From Hymenobacter metallicola (lineage in GTDB: Bacteria > Bacteroidota > Bacteroidia > Cytophagales > Hymenobacteraceae), in assembly GCF_004745645.1 (NCBI RefSeq), contig NZ_SRMB01000004.1, forward strand, positions 434,001 to 498,000: 64,000 bases of DNA. Reading direction: 5' to 3'. The notes below the pieces were generated by a model. The model was not told the origin of the DNA, ran no database searches, and saw only the letters and a program-made list of their open reading frames with translations. The stretch's first letter is position 1; each line of letters starts with the position of its first letter. Shown here one piece after another: positions 10,301-17,289 of the stretch. Both the position numbers and the translations under genes were made by a program.

Positions 10301-11019
10301 AAGTACCAAGCCGTACAGTTACGAGGACCATTAGCCCCTCTGCGTGTCGAGGTGGTATACTCCTGTTCTGCAAACCGGTAGGTTTTGCCTTCAGCATCCG
10401 TTAGCACAAAGCCAGTGCGCCGGTACCCTTCTGCATCTTTCCCATCTTCAAAGCGGATGTCCAGGGGCTGATAGGGCTGGGCGTGAAACTTGCCATCATT
10501 GCCCATAAGGAACGTCCCGTTTCCGCCGGGAAAATTGAAGGCGAATAGATCCGGTTCGAAGTCCACGACCCCATCGGCTATGTTTTTCAGACGGTAGAAG
10601 TTCAGGGTTTCTTCCAGCTGATCTACGTCGGGTACCTTATCGAACGTCTTGAAAAAACTACTATCGCCCGTCTCGTCGGCTAGCCCGCGCACAACCCGCG
10701 TGATGACGCCCCCCGCATTTAAGGACCACCCTAGACCCGCTGGCGATGCCTCGTCATCGACGCGGATACCGCCGGCGTGGTAACTCAGGCTAATTGGGAG
10801 CGATAGGGAACCACTGGTGGCTTGCAGTAAGGGTATAGAAATGGATGGGGTACCCGTATGCTCGCTAACTGGGCTAAACGTGTAGCGCTCCAGGGCCGCA
10901 GCCGTGGGCGAGCCGGGAACACGTGGGGCCAGTTGTTTAGCCTGACTATCTTCTGGTGTTTGGCTAAACGCAGAATACGCTACAAGGAGAAGTATTAGAG
11001 CGAATAAAAGTCGATGCAT
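7327..11019 (-). CDS. Secreted RHS/YD-repeat protein (upstream partner of the toxin)
   Basis: 1230 aa. I start at the ATG at 11019 because it gives a clean signal peptide (LLFALILLLVAYSAFS); the longer open frame upstream is AT-rich leader sequence. The N-terminus has the SpvB/TcdB-like opening PSISIPLLQATSGSLSLPIS with YHAGGIRV and GWSLNAGG. A long beta-rich region follows, and the C-terminus holds YD repeats (GRTVFYEYDGLGRLSRV). No toxin tip follows the last repeat. The toxin gene begins about 58 nt downstream with no promoter seen, so the two are probably one operon. In Bacteroidota such tandem RHS pairs are common. I infer that this protein forms or supports the shell; the precise role is unknown. 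Confidence 0.8.
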   Translation of the reverse strand: MHRLLFALILLLVAYSAFSQTPEDSQAKQLAPRVPGSPTAAALERYTFSPVSEHTGTPSISIPLLQATSGSLSLPISLSYHAGGIRVDDEASPAGLGWSLNAGGVITRVVRGLADETGDSSFFKTFDKVPDVDQLEETLNFYRLKNIADGVVDFEPDLFAFNFPGGNGTFLMGNDGKFHAQPYQPLDIRFEDGKDAEGYRRTGFVLTDAEGKTYRFAEQEYTTSTRRGANGPRNCTAWYLTEIISADRSDTIHLRYKRHNINTTTGLHQSVSVSNGSPDNYNGCDAITNAVSSSTSQNLIEAVRLRRVEWTGGVIDVQTANRLDVADKRLVRLSLRRDTLSADTVRQVRFYHSYFNDDLSFPLPTAQEPGDRRFYLRLRLDSLQVFGGTEQLPPHRFTYSSIRLPRRLQGARDHWGLSNARFTRSPENANLIPITTVGSVFGEVTVGQADRAPHQAFAQAGLLQQIQYPTGGYEIYTFEANQLVASVKLPPAYQAKDLEVSGIGVSPSPPSQKEAMTWSVPNDMEVVGTAEIRLAKHASYTTDNLKGCLGKITIKSTATDGTMTTWSRDATASIMLANSPSDPNNAYAYWTDLPRFVAGYTYEMVVEAKGEMMVTSLHLEYVPASDIKYELRNQETGGLRIKTIASKASATAPALIRSYRYTRLGSSLSSGYLVSSLPPVYLYQQLTYKVGQHISQGGGHCAVTVVSSSSPGEVQSGSQPVAYHTVTVTDSSATTGQTLGKTVSQYSAYVDGGNNDRPYPPAVTAPWKRGNLLTQYVYAGSHSGGFRLVEKKVNDYASEEEEDTKREVIRGAKVIPNKSFVSLGGIFPEPSAQFIGHPLFTGRFARENTYQYNAWHYITATHHYKYDPTNEARYVETSTRYYYDNKQHAQPTRIERSIAGGTEIKRIAYVLDCGEVTTATTEEAKALRQMIQRHIYSVPVETTTSRLTAQGILLTQATLTLPRLVNGIPQPSRQLSWRATAPQPESSFQRMRVAAGGVTFDPQYREEVLIDRYTAQMQVEQMHQAKGPATSYLWDALSQEPAAVVKNASFSEIAYTSFEPGAAGNWSYTSSPTTVVAGGRTGQQCYQFQPAGVVSTTVGRTDQYTFTCWATAPPTVLVNGIAVAPTSLVEIAKASGSQLMWKQYTLRHSLVAGATLTVQGPAGLQVDELRLHPVGAQMTSYTYQPLTGMSSQTGPDGRTVFYEYDGLGRLSRVRDEQGRILTQNQYQYAQ

Positions 11020-11976
11020 CGGTGTTGGACGCTGTAAGATTAAAGAGCAAATCATTCGCTCAGAATACCTTATTTTACATATGCATGTATCTTCAAATGT
11101 AAATAAGAAGCACCTTCTAATCCGAAGCAACCTTTTAAAATAACAATATATAATATATATACTTATATTATCTTTATCCAATCTAGCTATAATGAGTGAT
11201 GGCAGTAGCCATGATATAGTTTTCTATGATCGTCTACCTTAATGAATGGTATACTTGGCATCGGACAAGCGACGTAGGTCATAGTCTCAACTAGCGATGC
11301 CACAGCCCCTCCCCTACTCGGCACAGACTTAGTCAGTGGTGGAATGCGTTTAGCTAAGTTTGCACTCAAATGCAATTATAGAGCATATCTCTGCTTCAGT
11401 AGAGCTTCCCCAATAAAAAGCACTCGTTAGATAAGCCTATTTTATCCCTATGAATACCATCCTCCAAGAAGAACTTGACAATATACTAGGCAAGTCTAGT
11501 TTCTAGAACAAACAACAACTGGTAGGCCAGCTAATCTATTAATACGGTATTCCCTCCTTTGATGAAATCAAAGCAACTACACCTTCAGACATTCCTTCGC
11601 CACTGAATCTTGTTCTAAGGCCCCATGGCCTAGAGGTATCCATGATGCACAAATTCAAGATGCAGAAGGTAGGGGTTTTGTATTCTGAGCTATAAGCAAT
11701 CGAGCATGCCACCCCCACTCAAATGGTAACCAGCCAAGACAAATCAATTATAGGACGCGCTTTGCTGAGTGGACTATTCTTAGGTGGCGTCGGTGTTATA
11801 ATAGGGGGTGCTAGCGCTATTGGTAAGAGCTAACGAGTTGAAAGTTCTAGCTCGATACTGACTCTGCTGGTGAATCAGCAAGGTATTGAGCACCACTTAG
11901 TTGCTATGGTTGAACCCCAAAATTATACTGCGGTACACGCATTACTGCATAGTAAGCTTCCTACGTTCATGCGATA
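11020..11976. other. Decayed intergenic region, no intact gene
   Basis: About 950 bp with no convincing full gene. The part next to 11019 is AT-rich leader of the RHS operon. Two short remnants are visible on plus: 11450-11506 (reads MNTILQEELDN then stops) and 11721-11833 (reads MVTSQDKSIIGRAL, then LGGVGVIIGGASAIGKS, then stops). The second matches the glycine-rich start found in SHOCT-type or related small proteins (GRAVVGG...GPVGAVIGG). I read this as the debris of one or two phage or accessory genes. Confidence 0.5.
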
Positions 11977-12010
11977 ACACAAAGCCCTGCTATGTAGCGG
12001 GGCTTTGTGT
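11977..12010 (-). terminator. Hairpin at the end of the GIY-YIG gene
   Basis: Perfect 11-bp stem ACACAAAGCCC / GGGCTTTGTGT. The stop codon of the endonuclease gene (11990-11992) lies in the loop. There is only a weak T-run, so termination is likely but not certain. Confidence 0.55.
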
Positions 12011-12688
12011 ATAGGCCAGTGTGTAGCCTTTTATAGTGTTGAAGTGCTTAGTGCCTTGCAGTACACGCTGAACATGACGCCTGTCCCAACCTAGCTCTCG
12101 GCATAGAGCGCGGGCGCTTTCCCAGCTATCCACGAACTGCCCTTCCTTATATCTAGCAATAGGCTTTCTATGCTTTTGGAGCCTGTTATTAAGAATCAAT
12201 TCTTTCGAATAGATACCACTTTTGCCCTTATTCCAAGGCACTTCATGCCGGCATTTCTCGGCCAAAACCTTTCTGGTTTCAGCCGAATGTGTCTTGCCGT
12301 AAAAGCCGTTTCTTTCCCCAGTTGCGGCCTCAACTTGTTTCCTCCGGTATTCAGGGTTTTGCCAAAACTCCCTTGCTTTTTCAGGTGTAAGTCCATCCCC
12401 TCCTTCTGTGCCGTTAACAAGCCAGCCGGTAGATCGATAAAGCCGGATGTAGTGGCGTTCACGCTCCTGCCATTGATCCAAGGGCGCCTCTTCTAATACC
12501 TCCATAATTGGCTCTTGACCAATAACAGCCAAGGCGCTGAGCCAATGATGCCGGTGGGTTTGCTTTCCTTTCTTGGCCTCGTAGATATGGCTATATAGCC
12601 GCTTTTTTAGGTTCTTGGTTTTCCCCACGTACCGTACATGCATTGTCATGGGACACTTTAAAGCGTAGATAAAAACGGTGTCTGCCAT
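11990..12688 (-). CDS. GIY-YIG homing endonuclease with NUMOD3 and NUMOD1 motifs
   Basis: 232 aa. The N-terminal GIY-YIG nuclease domain (about 1-90) shows FIYALKC, VRYVGKTKNLKKRL with its Arg, and a Glu in the later helix. A NUMOD3 DNA-binding motif (NGFYGKTHSAETRK, about 125-140) and a NUMOD1-like helix (SWESARALCRELGWDRRHVQ, about 188-207) follow, the standard layout of phage-borne free-standing homing endonucleases. The enzyme would cut a specific DNA site and promote copying of its own locus. It is last in a minus-strand operon starting at 13939. Such genes often sit near terminase genes, which is of interest because both terL copies in this window are broken at the same motif. Confidence 0.9.
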   Translation of the reverse strand: MADTVFIYALKCPMTMHVRYVGKTKNLKKRLYSHIYEAKKGKQTHRHHWLSALAVIGQEPIMEVLEEAPLDQWQERERHYIRLYRSTGWLVNGTEGGDGLTPEKAREFWQNPEYRRKQVEAATGERNGFYGKTHSAETRKVLAEKCRHEVPWNKGKSGIYSKELILNNRLQKHRKPIARYKEGQFVDSWESARALCRELGWDRRHVQRVLQGTKHFNTIKGYTLAYTQSPAT

Positions 12689-12745
12689 AGCTGTTTTGAT
12701 ATTTGATTAGTATTGTCCGAGCCACTGCTCGACTTCAGGCGTAAG

Positions 12746-12985
12746 TCAGCACCAGCCATGCTGAATGTGCAGGTGAGCAAAGCGCCACCGCAGGGCGCGG
12801 GCCTGATTGCCCGGCCGCACAGCCGCCACCTCGACACCCAGGCCCGCACAAACGGGTAGGCACACGGTGGCCGCCGTGCCGGAGCTGATCTTAAAAGCCC
12901 CCACCGCTCGGCACACCAGTGCGTAGGTCCACGGAGCGCGGGCCACCTGGGGCCCGCGCTGTGGGAGAAAGGATAGGGTCGGCAT
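12746..12985 (-). CDS. Small MUG113/T5orf172-like (GIY-YIG superfamily) protein, possibly truncated by TGA
   Basis: 79 aa. The start lies 4 nt after the stop of the S24-like gene, implying translational coupling. YALVCRAVGAFKIS resembles the start of MUG113/T5orf172 domains (normally ...KIG), and RWRFAHLHIQHGW resembles their closing helix. Directly after the TGA stop (12746-12748) the same frame reads LTPEVEQWLGQY before TAA at 12707-12709, a typical family ending (GEWF.LTPEVE). The TGA is therefore probably a recent nonsense change. The domain is degenerate (FKIS for KIG), so nuclease activity is doubtful. Confidence 0.5.
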   Translation of the reverse strand: MPTLSFLPQRGPQVARAPWTYALVCRAVGAFKISSGTAATVCLPVCAGLGVEVAAVRPGNQARALRWRFAHLHIQHGWC

Positions 12986-12989
12986 ATGT

Positions 12990-13421
12990 TTACTCGGCCG
13001 GATAAGAAGCGTAGTAGACCACCCGCCACACCTGGAGCTGGGTATCCTGCCAGTCGAGTACCACCGGGGCCAGGGCTGGGCCGTTGTCGAGCGTCATATG
13101 CAGGGCAAAGGGCCGGGTGCGGATACCCTCAGCAGCCAACCGGCCCAGGGCTACAAGCTGCCCGGCGTAGAGCACCGCGTACACACCCGGTATCACGTCG
13201 GCCGGATTGGTAACCTGCTCAGCTAGCACCAGACAGCCGGCCGGGAAGTGGGGAGCCATCTGGTTGGTCTGGAAGTCAAGTAGCAGCTTGTCGGCCAGGA
13301 AGGCGGCGAAGGCATCGGGGCCAGCGGTGCGCAAGGCCATTGAAATCCACGGCAAGCCCGGCTCCAGGGCAAAAGCCGGAGCAGCAGCGGCCGGAGCCGC
13401 TGCGCGTTTGTTGGCAGCCAT
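12990..13421 (-). CDS. S24/LexA-fold-like protein without catalytic dyad
   Basis: 143 aa. After an Ala/Pro-rich start, the C-terminal half reads NQMAPHFPAGCLVLAE, then PGVYAVLYAGQLVALGRL and LDNGP. This is the spacing of S24 peptidase domains of phage repressors (SM.P.f..GD.v ... G.Y.v ... vKRl ... SDN). The expected Ser is Gln and the expected Lys is not present, and there is no N-terminal HTH, so it is likely a non-self-cleaving relative, perhaps a partner or antagonist of a repressor. It sits 5 nt after 13427-13939 and just before the MUG113-like gene. The fold is a pattern-based guess. Confidence 0.5.
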   Translation of the reverse strand: MAANKRAAAPAAAAPAFALEPGLPWISMALRTAGPDAFAAFLADKLLLDFQTNQMAPHFPAGCLVLAEQVTNPADVIPGVYAVLYAGQLVALGRLAAEGIRTRPFALHMTLDNGPALAPVVLDWQDTQLQVWRVVYYASYPAE

Positions 13422-13426
13422 CCAGG

Positions 13427-13939
13427 TTAGAGGGCGGCTAGTTCGGAATACGATAGGCCCGTTTCGAGCTGGAAGGCTTCCCCGCGCATGGCGTAGGCCA
13501 GCTCCCCGGCATAGTCTGAGGTGCGGCCCCGGCGGTTGCGCTCCTCTACCGCATTTTGCAGGGCGCGAGAGAGCAGCGGGTGTTTTGAGGTTGCCTCTTC
13601 CTCGGTGGTTGCGGGCTCAATCCACATCTGAGCAGCTTCGCGCTCGACTTCTTCCGCGTCGGGAATGTTGGTGGTGTCTACCTCTTTCGGGGCCGTGGCC
13701 TGTGCGGCTTCGCGCTCCGCTTTGAGGCGGGCCAGGTTGCGCTTCCAGGTCAAGAGCTGGGCCGCGTCGGTGGTGGCGTAGATACGGGCCGTGGCTGTTT
13801 GGCGCTCGGCTGGGGTGAAGGTGCCCGAGTTGAGCAGCGTGGAGAGCTGAAGCCGCAGCAGGGACAGGCCCAGGTGTACGGCGGTGGGGTGGAGAGTGGT
13901 CGCCGTGCAGGTTGCGGCAGTTACAGCTTGTGCGTACAT
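13427..13939 (-). CDS. Hypothetical phage protein, first gene of minus operon
   Basis: 170 aa, family not recognised. Thr/Ala-rich N-terminus, a charged helical middle (WKRNLARLKAEREAAQ) that may form a coiled coil, a Glu-rich acidic stretch (residues about 90-115), and a C-terminal helical region. No signal peptide or membrane segment. It is the first gene after a divergent regulatory region (14024-14145) and is followed 5 nt later by the S24-like gene, so it probably belongs to a regulated phage operon ending at the GIY-YIG gene. Confidence 0.65.
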   Translation of the reverse strand: MYAQAVTAATCTATTLHPTAVHLGLSLLRLQLSTLLNSGTFTPAERQTATARIYATTDAAQLLTWKRNLARLKAEREAAQATAPKEVDTTNIPDAEEVEREAAQMWIEPATTEEEATSKHPLLSRALQNAVEERNRRGRTSDYAGELAYAMRGEAFQLETGLSYSELAAL

Positions 13940-13989
13940 TTGTAATGGTGATTAAGTAATAGGGCTTGCCGGCCCTGTTTCTGATTTCT

Positions 13990-14023
13990 GAGGTCAACCC
14001 TTGCCGGGGTTGACCTCTTTTTT
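13990..14023 (+). terminator. Hairpin with T-run in the leader of the minus operon
   Basis: Perfect 11-bp stem GAGGTCAACCC / GGGTTGACCTC with a 6-nt loop, followed on plus by seven T. On minus it lies between the -7 box and the ATG at 13939, so it could either stop plus-strand readthrough or fold in the leader mRNA. Confidence 0.55.
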
Positions 14024-14038
14024 GTCCCTTTGACTCTT

Positions 14039-14046
14039 CAAATGTA
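14039..14046 (-). promoter_or_regulatory. Predicted -7 box of the minus operon
   Basis: TACATTTG on minus fits the Bacteroidota -7 consensus TAnnTTTG. The operator-like palindrome 14052-14069 would overlap its -33 region. Confidence 0.45.
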
Positions 14047-14051
14047 CTTGT

Positions 14052-14069
14052 TTTTCTCAAGTGAGAAAA
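14052..14069. promoter_or_regulatory. Operator-like inverted repeat O1
   Basis: TTTTCTCA-AG-TGAGAAAA, perfect 8-bp arms around AG. A related copy lies at 14097-14114. The pair sits between divergent promoters and is a likely binding site for a phage or RHH regulator. Confidence 0.55.
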
Positions 14070-14096
14070 TACTTGATTAAATATTTTATGCACTTT

Positions 14097-14114
14097 TTTT
14101 CTTAAGTGTATAAA
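14097..14114. promoter_or_regulatory. Operator-like repeat O2, imperfect copy of O1
   Basis: TTTTCTTAAGTGTATAAA matches O1 at 14 of 18 positions. It overlaps the expected -33 region of the plus promoter at 14130-14137. Confidence 0.45.
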
Positions 14115-14129
14115 AGCCTGAAATCTTTT

Positions 14130-14137
14130 TACCTTTG
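14130..14137 (+). promoter_or_regulatory. Predicted -7 box for the RHH gene
   Basis: TACCTTTG fits TAnnTTTG. The ATG at 14145 is only 7 nt further on, which suggests a leaderless or nearly leaderless transcript. Confidence 0.5.
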
Positions 14138-14144
14138 TTCTATT

Positions 14145-14327
14145 ATGAAAGATATACCAAAGAAGGGGCGACCAAAAAAAGACCCCTCGCGCCTCAAAAA
14201 GAGCCGCACCCTCTCATTCACCGACGCGGAATACCAAGCTCTTGAGGCACTAGCAGCAGCGGCCAAAGTTGGGGTCAGTGAGTACATTATTCTGAAGTGT
14301 GGCTTGACGCAGACACCTAACCTTTGA
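14145..14327 (+). CDS. Small RHH/MobC-like DNA-binding protein
   Basis: 60 aa. The start is the internal ATG at 14145, because the -7 box 14130-14137 lies within the longer open frame. The basic N-terminus KKGRPKKDPSRLKKSR is followed by a beta strand (TLSFTDAEYQAL) and two helices ending VGVSEYIILKCGL, the layout of ribbon-helix-helix proteins related to mobilisation protein MobC and antitoxins. It faces the minus operon across two operator-like repeats, so autoregulation and control of the divergent operon are likely. No toxin or relaxase is next to it. Confidence 0.6.
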   Translation: MKDIPKKGRPKKDPSRLKKSRTLSFTDAEYQALEALAAAAKVGVSEYIILKCGLTQTPNL

Positions 14328-14399
14328 ATTTCCCGAAGCACCCACACTCATATGAATTTTGCTAGCTTGCTTGGATAAGGACTCACTACCCATCTTTGT

Positions 14400-15068
14400 A
14401 TGCCACTGTTCTTACAAGACACTGTCCAGAGTAACGAAGTAGGCCCAATACCACTTCGTGACTTCATTGCTGGGCTCGCTCTGTTGATTAGTGTAGTCAA
14501 CAGCATTGTTGTTTTTTACAGAAGCCCAAAGTACTTAAAGCGCCTTGAGCGAGAGAAAGAAGCTAATTCACGGCGCGTGAACGTTTTCAAAACGCTGATG
14601 GCTACCCGCGGAGCCAAATTATCATATCGTCATGTTGAGGCCTTAAACTCTATAGACCTTGAGTTCTTAGGCGATGAGTATGCAAATGTGATAACAGCAC
14701 GAGACAACTATTACGACAACCTTTCTCATCTTGAGCATGAGCACGATTCTAGTTTCGTCTTGACATGGGCAGAAAGAAACAATAGCCTACTTGCAACTCT
14801 GCTACATGAAATGGGGAAAGTGCTAAACTATAAACACTCTTTAGTTGATATATAGCGCAAAGTATACACCCCCCAAGCCCACGTCAATGCAGAACAGGAA
14901 GAGGCCGCAATAAGAAGAGGCTTGGCAGCGCTACTACAAACAAAGGAAGGGTATTTGTCTATGCATTTTGAGCAAGATGAACAAGCGACATCCGAGGCAT
15001 CGGAGAAGCAGAATAAGATGCATGACCTGATGATAGAATACTATACGCGAAAACTGAACAAGCTTTAA
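14400..15068 (+). pseudogene. DUF6680-like membrane-anchored protein split by an amber codon
   Basis: The first part (14400-14855) encodes 151 aa: an N-terminal transmembrane helix (FIAGLALLISVVNSIVVFY, about 22-40) and then FKTLMATRGAKLSYRHVEALN with IDLEF, typical of DUF6680. A TAG at 14853-14855 stops it, but the same frame continues without a break as RKVYTPQAHVNAEQEEAAIR...LAALLQ to TAA at 15066-15068. The expected full protein is 222 aa with one internal amber codon. The N-terminal 151 aa may still be made. DUF6680 genes occur near defence genes; the molecular role is unknown. A strong terminator follows. Confidence 0.7.
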
Positions 15069-15070
15069 AC

Positions 15071-15103
15071 AAAAAAGCCCCTCGTTACGGAGGGGCTTTT
15101 TTT
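15071..15103 (+). terminator. Rho-independent terminator after the DUF6680 gene
   Basis: Stem AAAAAAGCCCCTC / GAGGGGCTTTTTT with a short loop and T-run. Confidence 0.85.
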
Positions 15104-15133
15104 GTATTATGCGGTACCAACGCAACTATATTT

Positions 15134-15823
15134 ATGCCTACACTCGCAGACTTTGAGCTACTGTACGAATTAAACAGCCAACAGGGGAGGTTCCTGTGTG
15201 GTGGGCGCCCGTGCTTCCATGTCGACAAAGAAGTTTTGGCGGCTTTGCATGGCCAAGACATCGACTATCTGACGAAACGCTTCCTTGATACTTACACGGA
15301 CTTACTTTCTTCACCTCTAAATAAGTACTTGCGGCAAGAGGCGCCACGCGACTCTGCTTTGCTAGCCCACTGCCACTATTTACTGGACAGTTGCTTGGAT
15401 GAGGCCCCTACCTACAGTGAAAACGTCGTCTACCGAATCGAGCAAAGCGCTTTTGTGGAGCAGTTCCGAGCGTGGTTCAAGGATCGGATAGGAAGCATTG
15501 TGCAAATTCCTTGTTTCTGGTCCACCTACCGCAATCCGAAGTACTGGAAGCATGCTCCCGCTCTATACCAGATCAAGACAAGTGCCGACACCCAGGCCCG
15601 AAATATTTCTGCCTACGCGCCAAAAGCTATTCTTAGAAATGAGGCAGAAGTGCTGTTTAAGAGTGGCACATGCTTTTTTGTAGAATCTGTGGGTGAACAG
15701 ATTCACTTGCTAGAGGTCGCAAAAATGCCTGATCATCGACTGGTGGAGGACTGCCATATGGCTTATTGGCAAGATGATGAAGCCAACGATAAGCCATCAG
15801 CTTCTGAATTAGGGTTGATTTAA
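15134..15823 (+). CDS. Putative mono-ADP-ribosyltransferase (R-S-E class)
   Basis: 229 aa. An N-terminal helical part (about 1-85) precedes a C-terminal domain with the three landmarks of ADP-ribosyltransferases in order: Arg in NVVYRIE (about 99-105), an STS-like element in FWSTYRN (STY here, about 128-134), and an E-x-E loop in NEAEVLFKSGTCFFV (about 169-183). EVLF...G..F.V is characteristic of bacterial ART exoenzymes. It would transfer ADP-ribose from NAD+ to an unknown target. There is no signal peptide, so it acts in the cytoplasm. It precedes two HEPN genes and follows DUF6680, suggesting a defence or anti-defence role. The Tyr in the STS position needs a structural check. Confidence 0.65.
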   Translation: MPTLADFELLYELNSQQGRFLCGGRPCFHVDKEVLAALHGQDIDYLTKRFLDTYTDLLSSPLNKYLRQEAPRDSALLAHCHYLLDSCLDEAPTYSENVVYRIEQSAFVEQFRAWFKDRIGSIVQIPCFWSTYRNPKYWKHAPALYQIKTSADTQARNISAYAPKAILRNEAEVLFKSGTCFFVESVGEQIHLLEVAKMPDHRLVEDCHMAYWQDDEANDKPSASELGLI

Positions 15824-15842
15824 AACTTTCTATTTTATGTAG

Positions 15843-15864
15843 TCCTTCTTCAAAGAAGGATTTT
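15843..15864 (+). terminator. Short palindrome followed by TTTT
   Basis: TCCTTCTT-CA-AAGAAGGA then TTTT, 20 nt after the ART stop. A plausible terminator separating it from the HEPN gene. Confidence 0.5.
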
Positions 15865-15877
15865 CGACTTGAGTCGA
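15864..15877. promoter_or_regulatory. Palindrome upstream of the HEPN gene
   Basis: TCGACT-TG-AGTCGA lies 14 nt before the ATG at 15892 and abuts a promoter-like TATAGTTTG. It could be an operator. Confidence 0.4.
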
Positions 15878-15891
15878 TTATAGTTTGCGTC

Positions 15892-17259
15892 ATGTCTCTA
15901 TCGTCTGCTCCACCTGCTCTGCAGCCCTTATTCAAAACAACACGGCTAAACGAGCCTATCACTATTTACGAGGGCGAACTCCAGTTAATTATCACTGGAA
16001 GGGCTCCTCTCGTTTGCCAAGGCAGCGTGCAGTGGCGTTGGCTAATCTCTCCTGAGTTGTTCATCAAGGCAGAAGCCAGCTCGGTGGAGTACCTTCATGA
16101 TGCCTTTCTGACGTCTGCCACACAAATAGCTATCCCTGGGATAGCTCCGTTCCATTTCTCCTCTACTAATATTCATATAGGAGAAACAATGTCGATTTCA
16201 GGCCATCCCCGCAGCATTTACAAGCCGGCGGTGACGCCACCCCAAAGGCAGTTGTATTTCCACCTTCCAAACTTCCCGAATTACAACGGGGAAAGCATTA
16301 GTGCGCCCCCATCAGCTGAGCTGCTAGGTAGCTGGAGGCGCGGCCGGATGAGCCTGAAAGCTGCTGGCTGGGTAGTTACACTGGATAATCTTGCAGAGAC
16401 TAAGACGCTTGCCGAAGAACTACGGGAAACGGGAGGCTATGCCATAACGCACACTGGCAAATTAGAACGGGAAGATGAAGCACTTTTCACGTTGGAAGAA
16501 GCACAAGCTTTCATGGAATGTATCAACTTCTTTCTGTCGTTTGTCGCTGGCCGATGGACACAGCCAGTACTTTGGTGGATATTCTCTGGAGACGATAGCC
16601 AGTCAACTCAAATGATTATTCCAGCCAATCAACGTTTGGATAGTTGGCGACAAACGAATTCATGGGCCAATACCAAAGGCTGGCAAAGTGGGGAAGATAT
16701 TAGCGGTCTATTCCCTGCCTTTGTGGATAGATTTACCCAAGCGTCAAAGCTGCTGCGTTTGTCAATATCTTGGTATATCGAAGCGCTATCTAGTCAGCTG
16801 GTATCTGATAGCCGGATTGTTTTAACACAAGTAGGCTTAGAATTACTAGCTGAAGCACTCCCTCCGCTGGTAGGAGCTGGTGCACTCAAAGGGCCTGCAG
16901 AGCATCGTCTGCGAGGCTTATTGAAGCTGGTCATGCCAAGCTTGAATACAGCGGTACCCGCTAGTTTAACATGTTTGGTAGCTGTGTTGAGCCAACCTCC
17001 GGCCATGAATTGGAATAAGAGCACGGGAGGAGTTGCTGATGGGCCATCTGTAGTCGTTAGCATGCGAAACCTAATTGCCCATGGCGCGCGCAAGCCGGCA
17101 GAAAAGGCCCTCTTAGCTAATTCTACGGTAATGTATGAGGCCTCTCAGCTAGGGCTATGGTATCTGGAACTCGTACTACTGAACTGGCTCGATTATGAGG
17201 GTCATTATAAGCCACGTATTGTAATAGGTGGATGGATTGATGATGGCGAGACTCTTTAG
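15892..17259 (+). CDS. HEPN-family protein of unknown specificity
   Basis: 455 aa, no signal peptide. About 1-170 is beta-rich (VQWRWLISPELFIKA and similar), which recalls the sensor-like N-terminal domains of ApeA-type proteins. The C-terminal part is helical and contains MRNLIAHGARKP (about 387-398), an R-x4-H motif typical of HEPN RNases, followed by an aromatic helix (GLWYLELVLLNWL). It lies 30 nt before the ApeA gene, on the same strand, with its own palindromic upstream region. I infer an RNase effector or a partner of ApeA in abortive infection. The HEPN motif is visible; the family name and target are not known to me. Confidence 0.6.
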   Translation: MSLSSAPPALQPLFKTTRLNEPITIYEGELQLIITGRAPLVCQGSVQWRWLISPELFIKAEASSVEYLHDAFLTSATQIAIPGIAPFHFSSTNIHIGETMSISGHPRSIYKPAVTPPQRQLYFHLPNFPNYNGESISAPPSAELLGSWRRGRMSLKAAGWVVTLDNLAETKTLAEELRETGGYAITHTGKLEREDEALFTLEEAQAFMECINFFLSFVAGRWTQPVLWWIFSGDDSQSTQMIIPANQRLDSWRQTNSWANTKGWQSGEDISGLFPAFVDRFTQASKLLRLSISWYIEALSSQLVSDSRIVLTQVGLELLAEALPPLVGAGALKGPAEHRLRGLLKLVMPSLNTAVPASLTCLVAVLSQPPAMNWNKSTGGVADGPSVVVSMRNLIAHGARKPAEKALLANSTVMYEASQLGLWYLELVLLNWLDYEGHYKPRIVIGGWIDDGETL

Positions 17260-17289
17260 AATTAAGTTCAAAACCAACCTTTGTTTAAA

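Noticed and set aside
1663..11019. RHS locus considered as T6SS effectors
   Set aside because: Both proteins have Sec signal peptides and there are no VgrG, PAAR or T6SS genes nearby.
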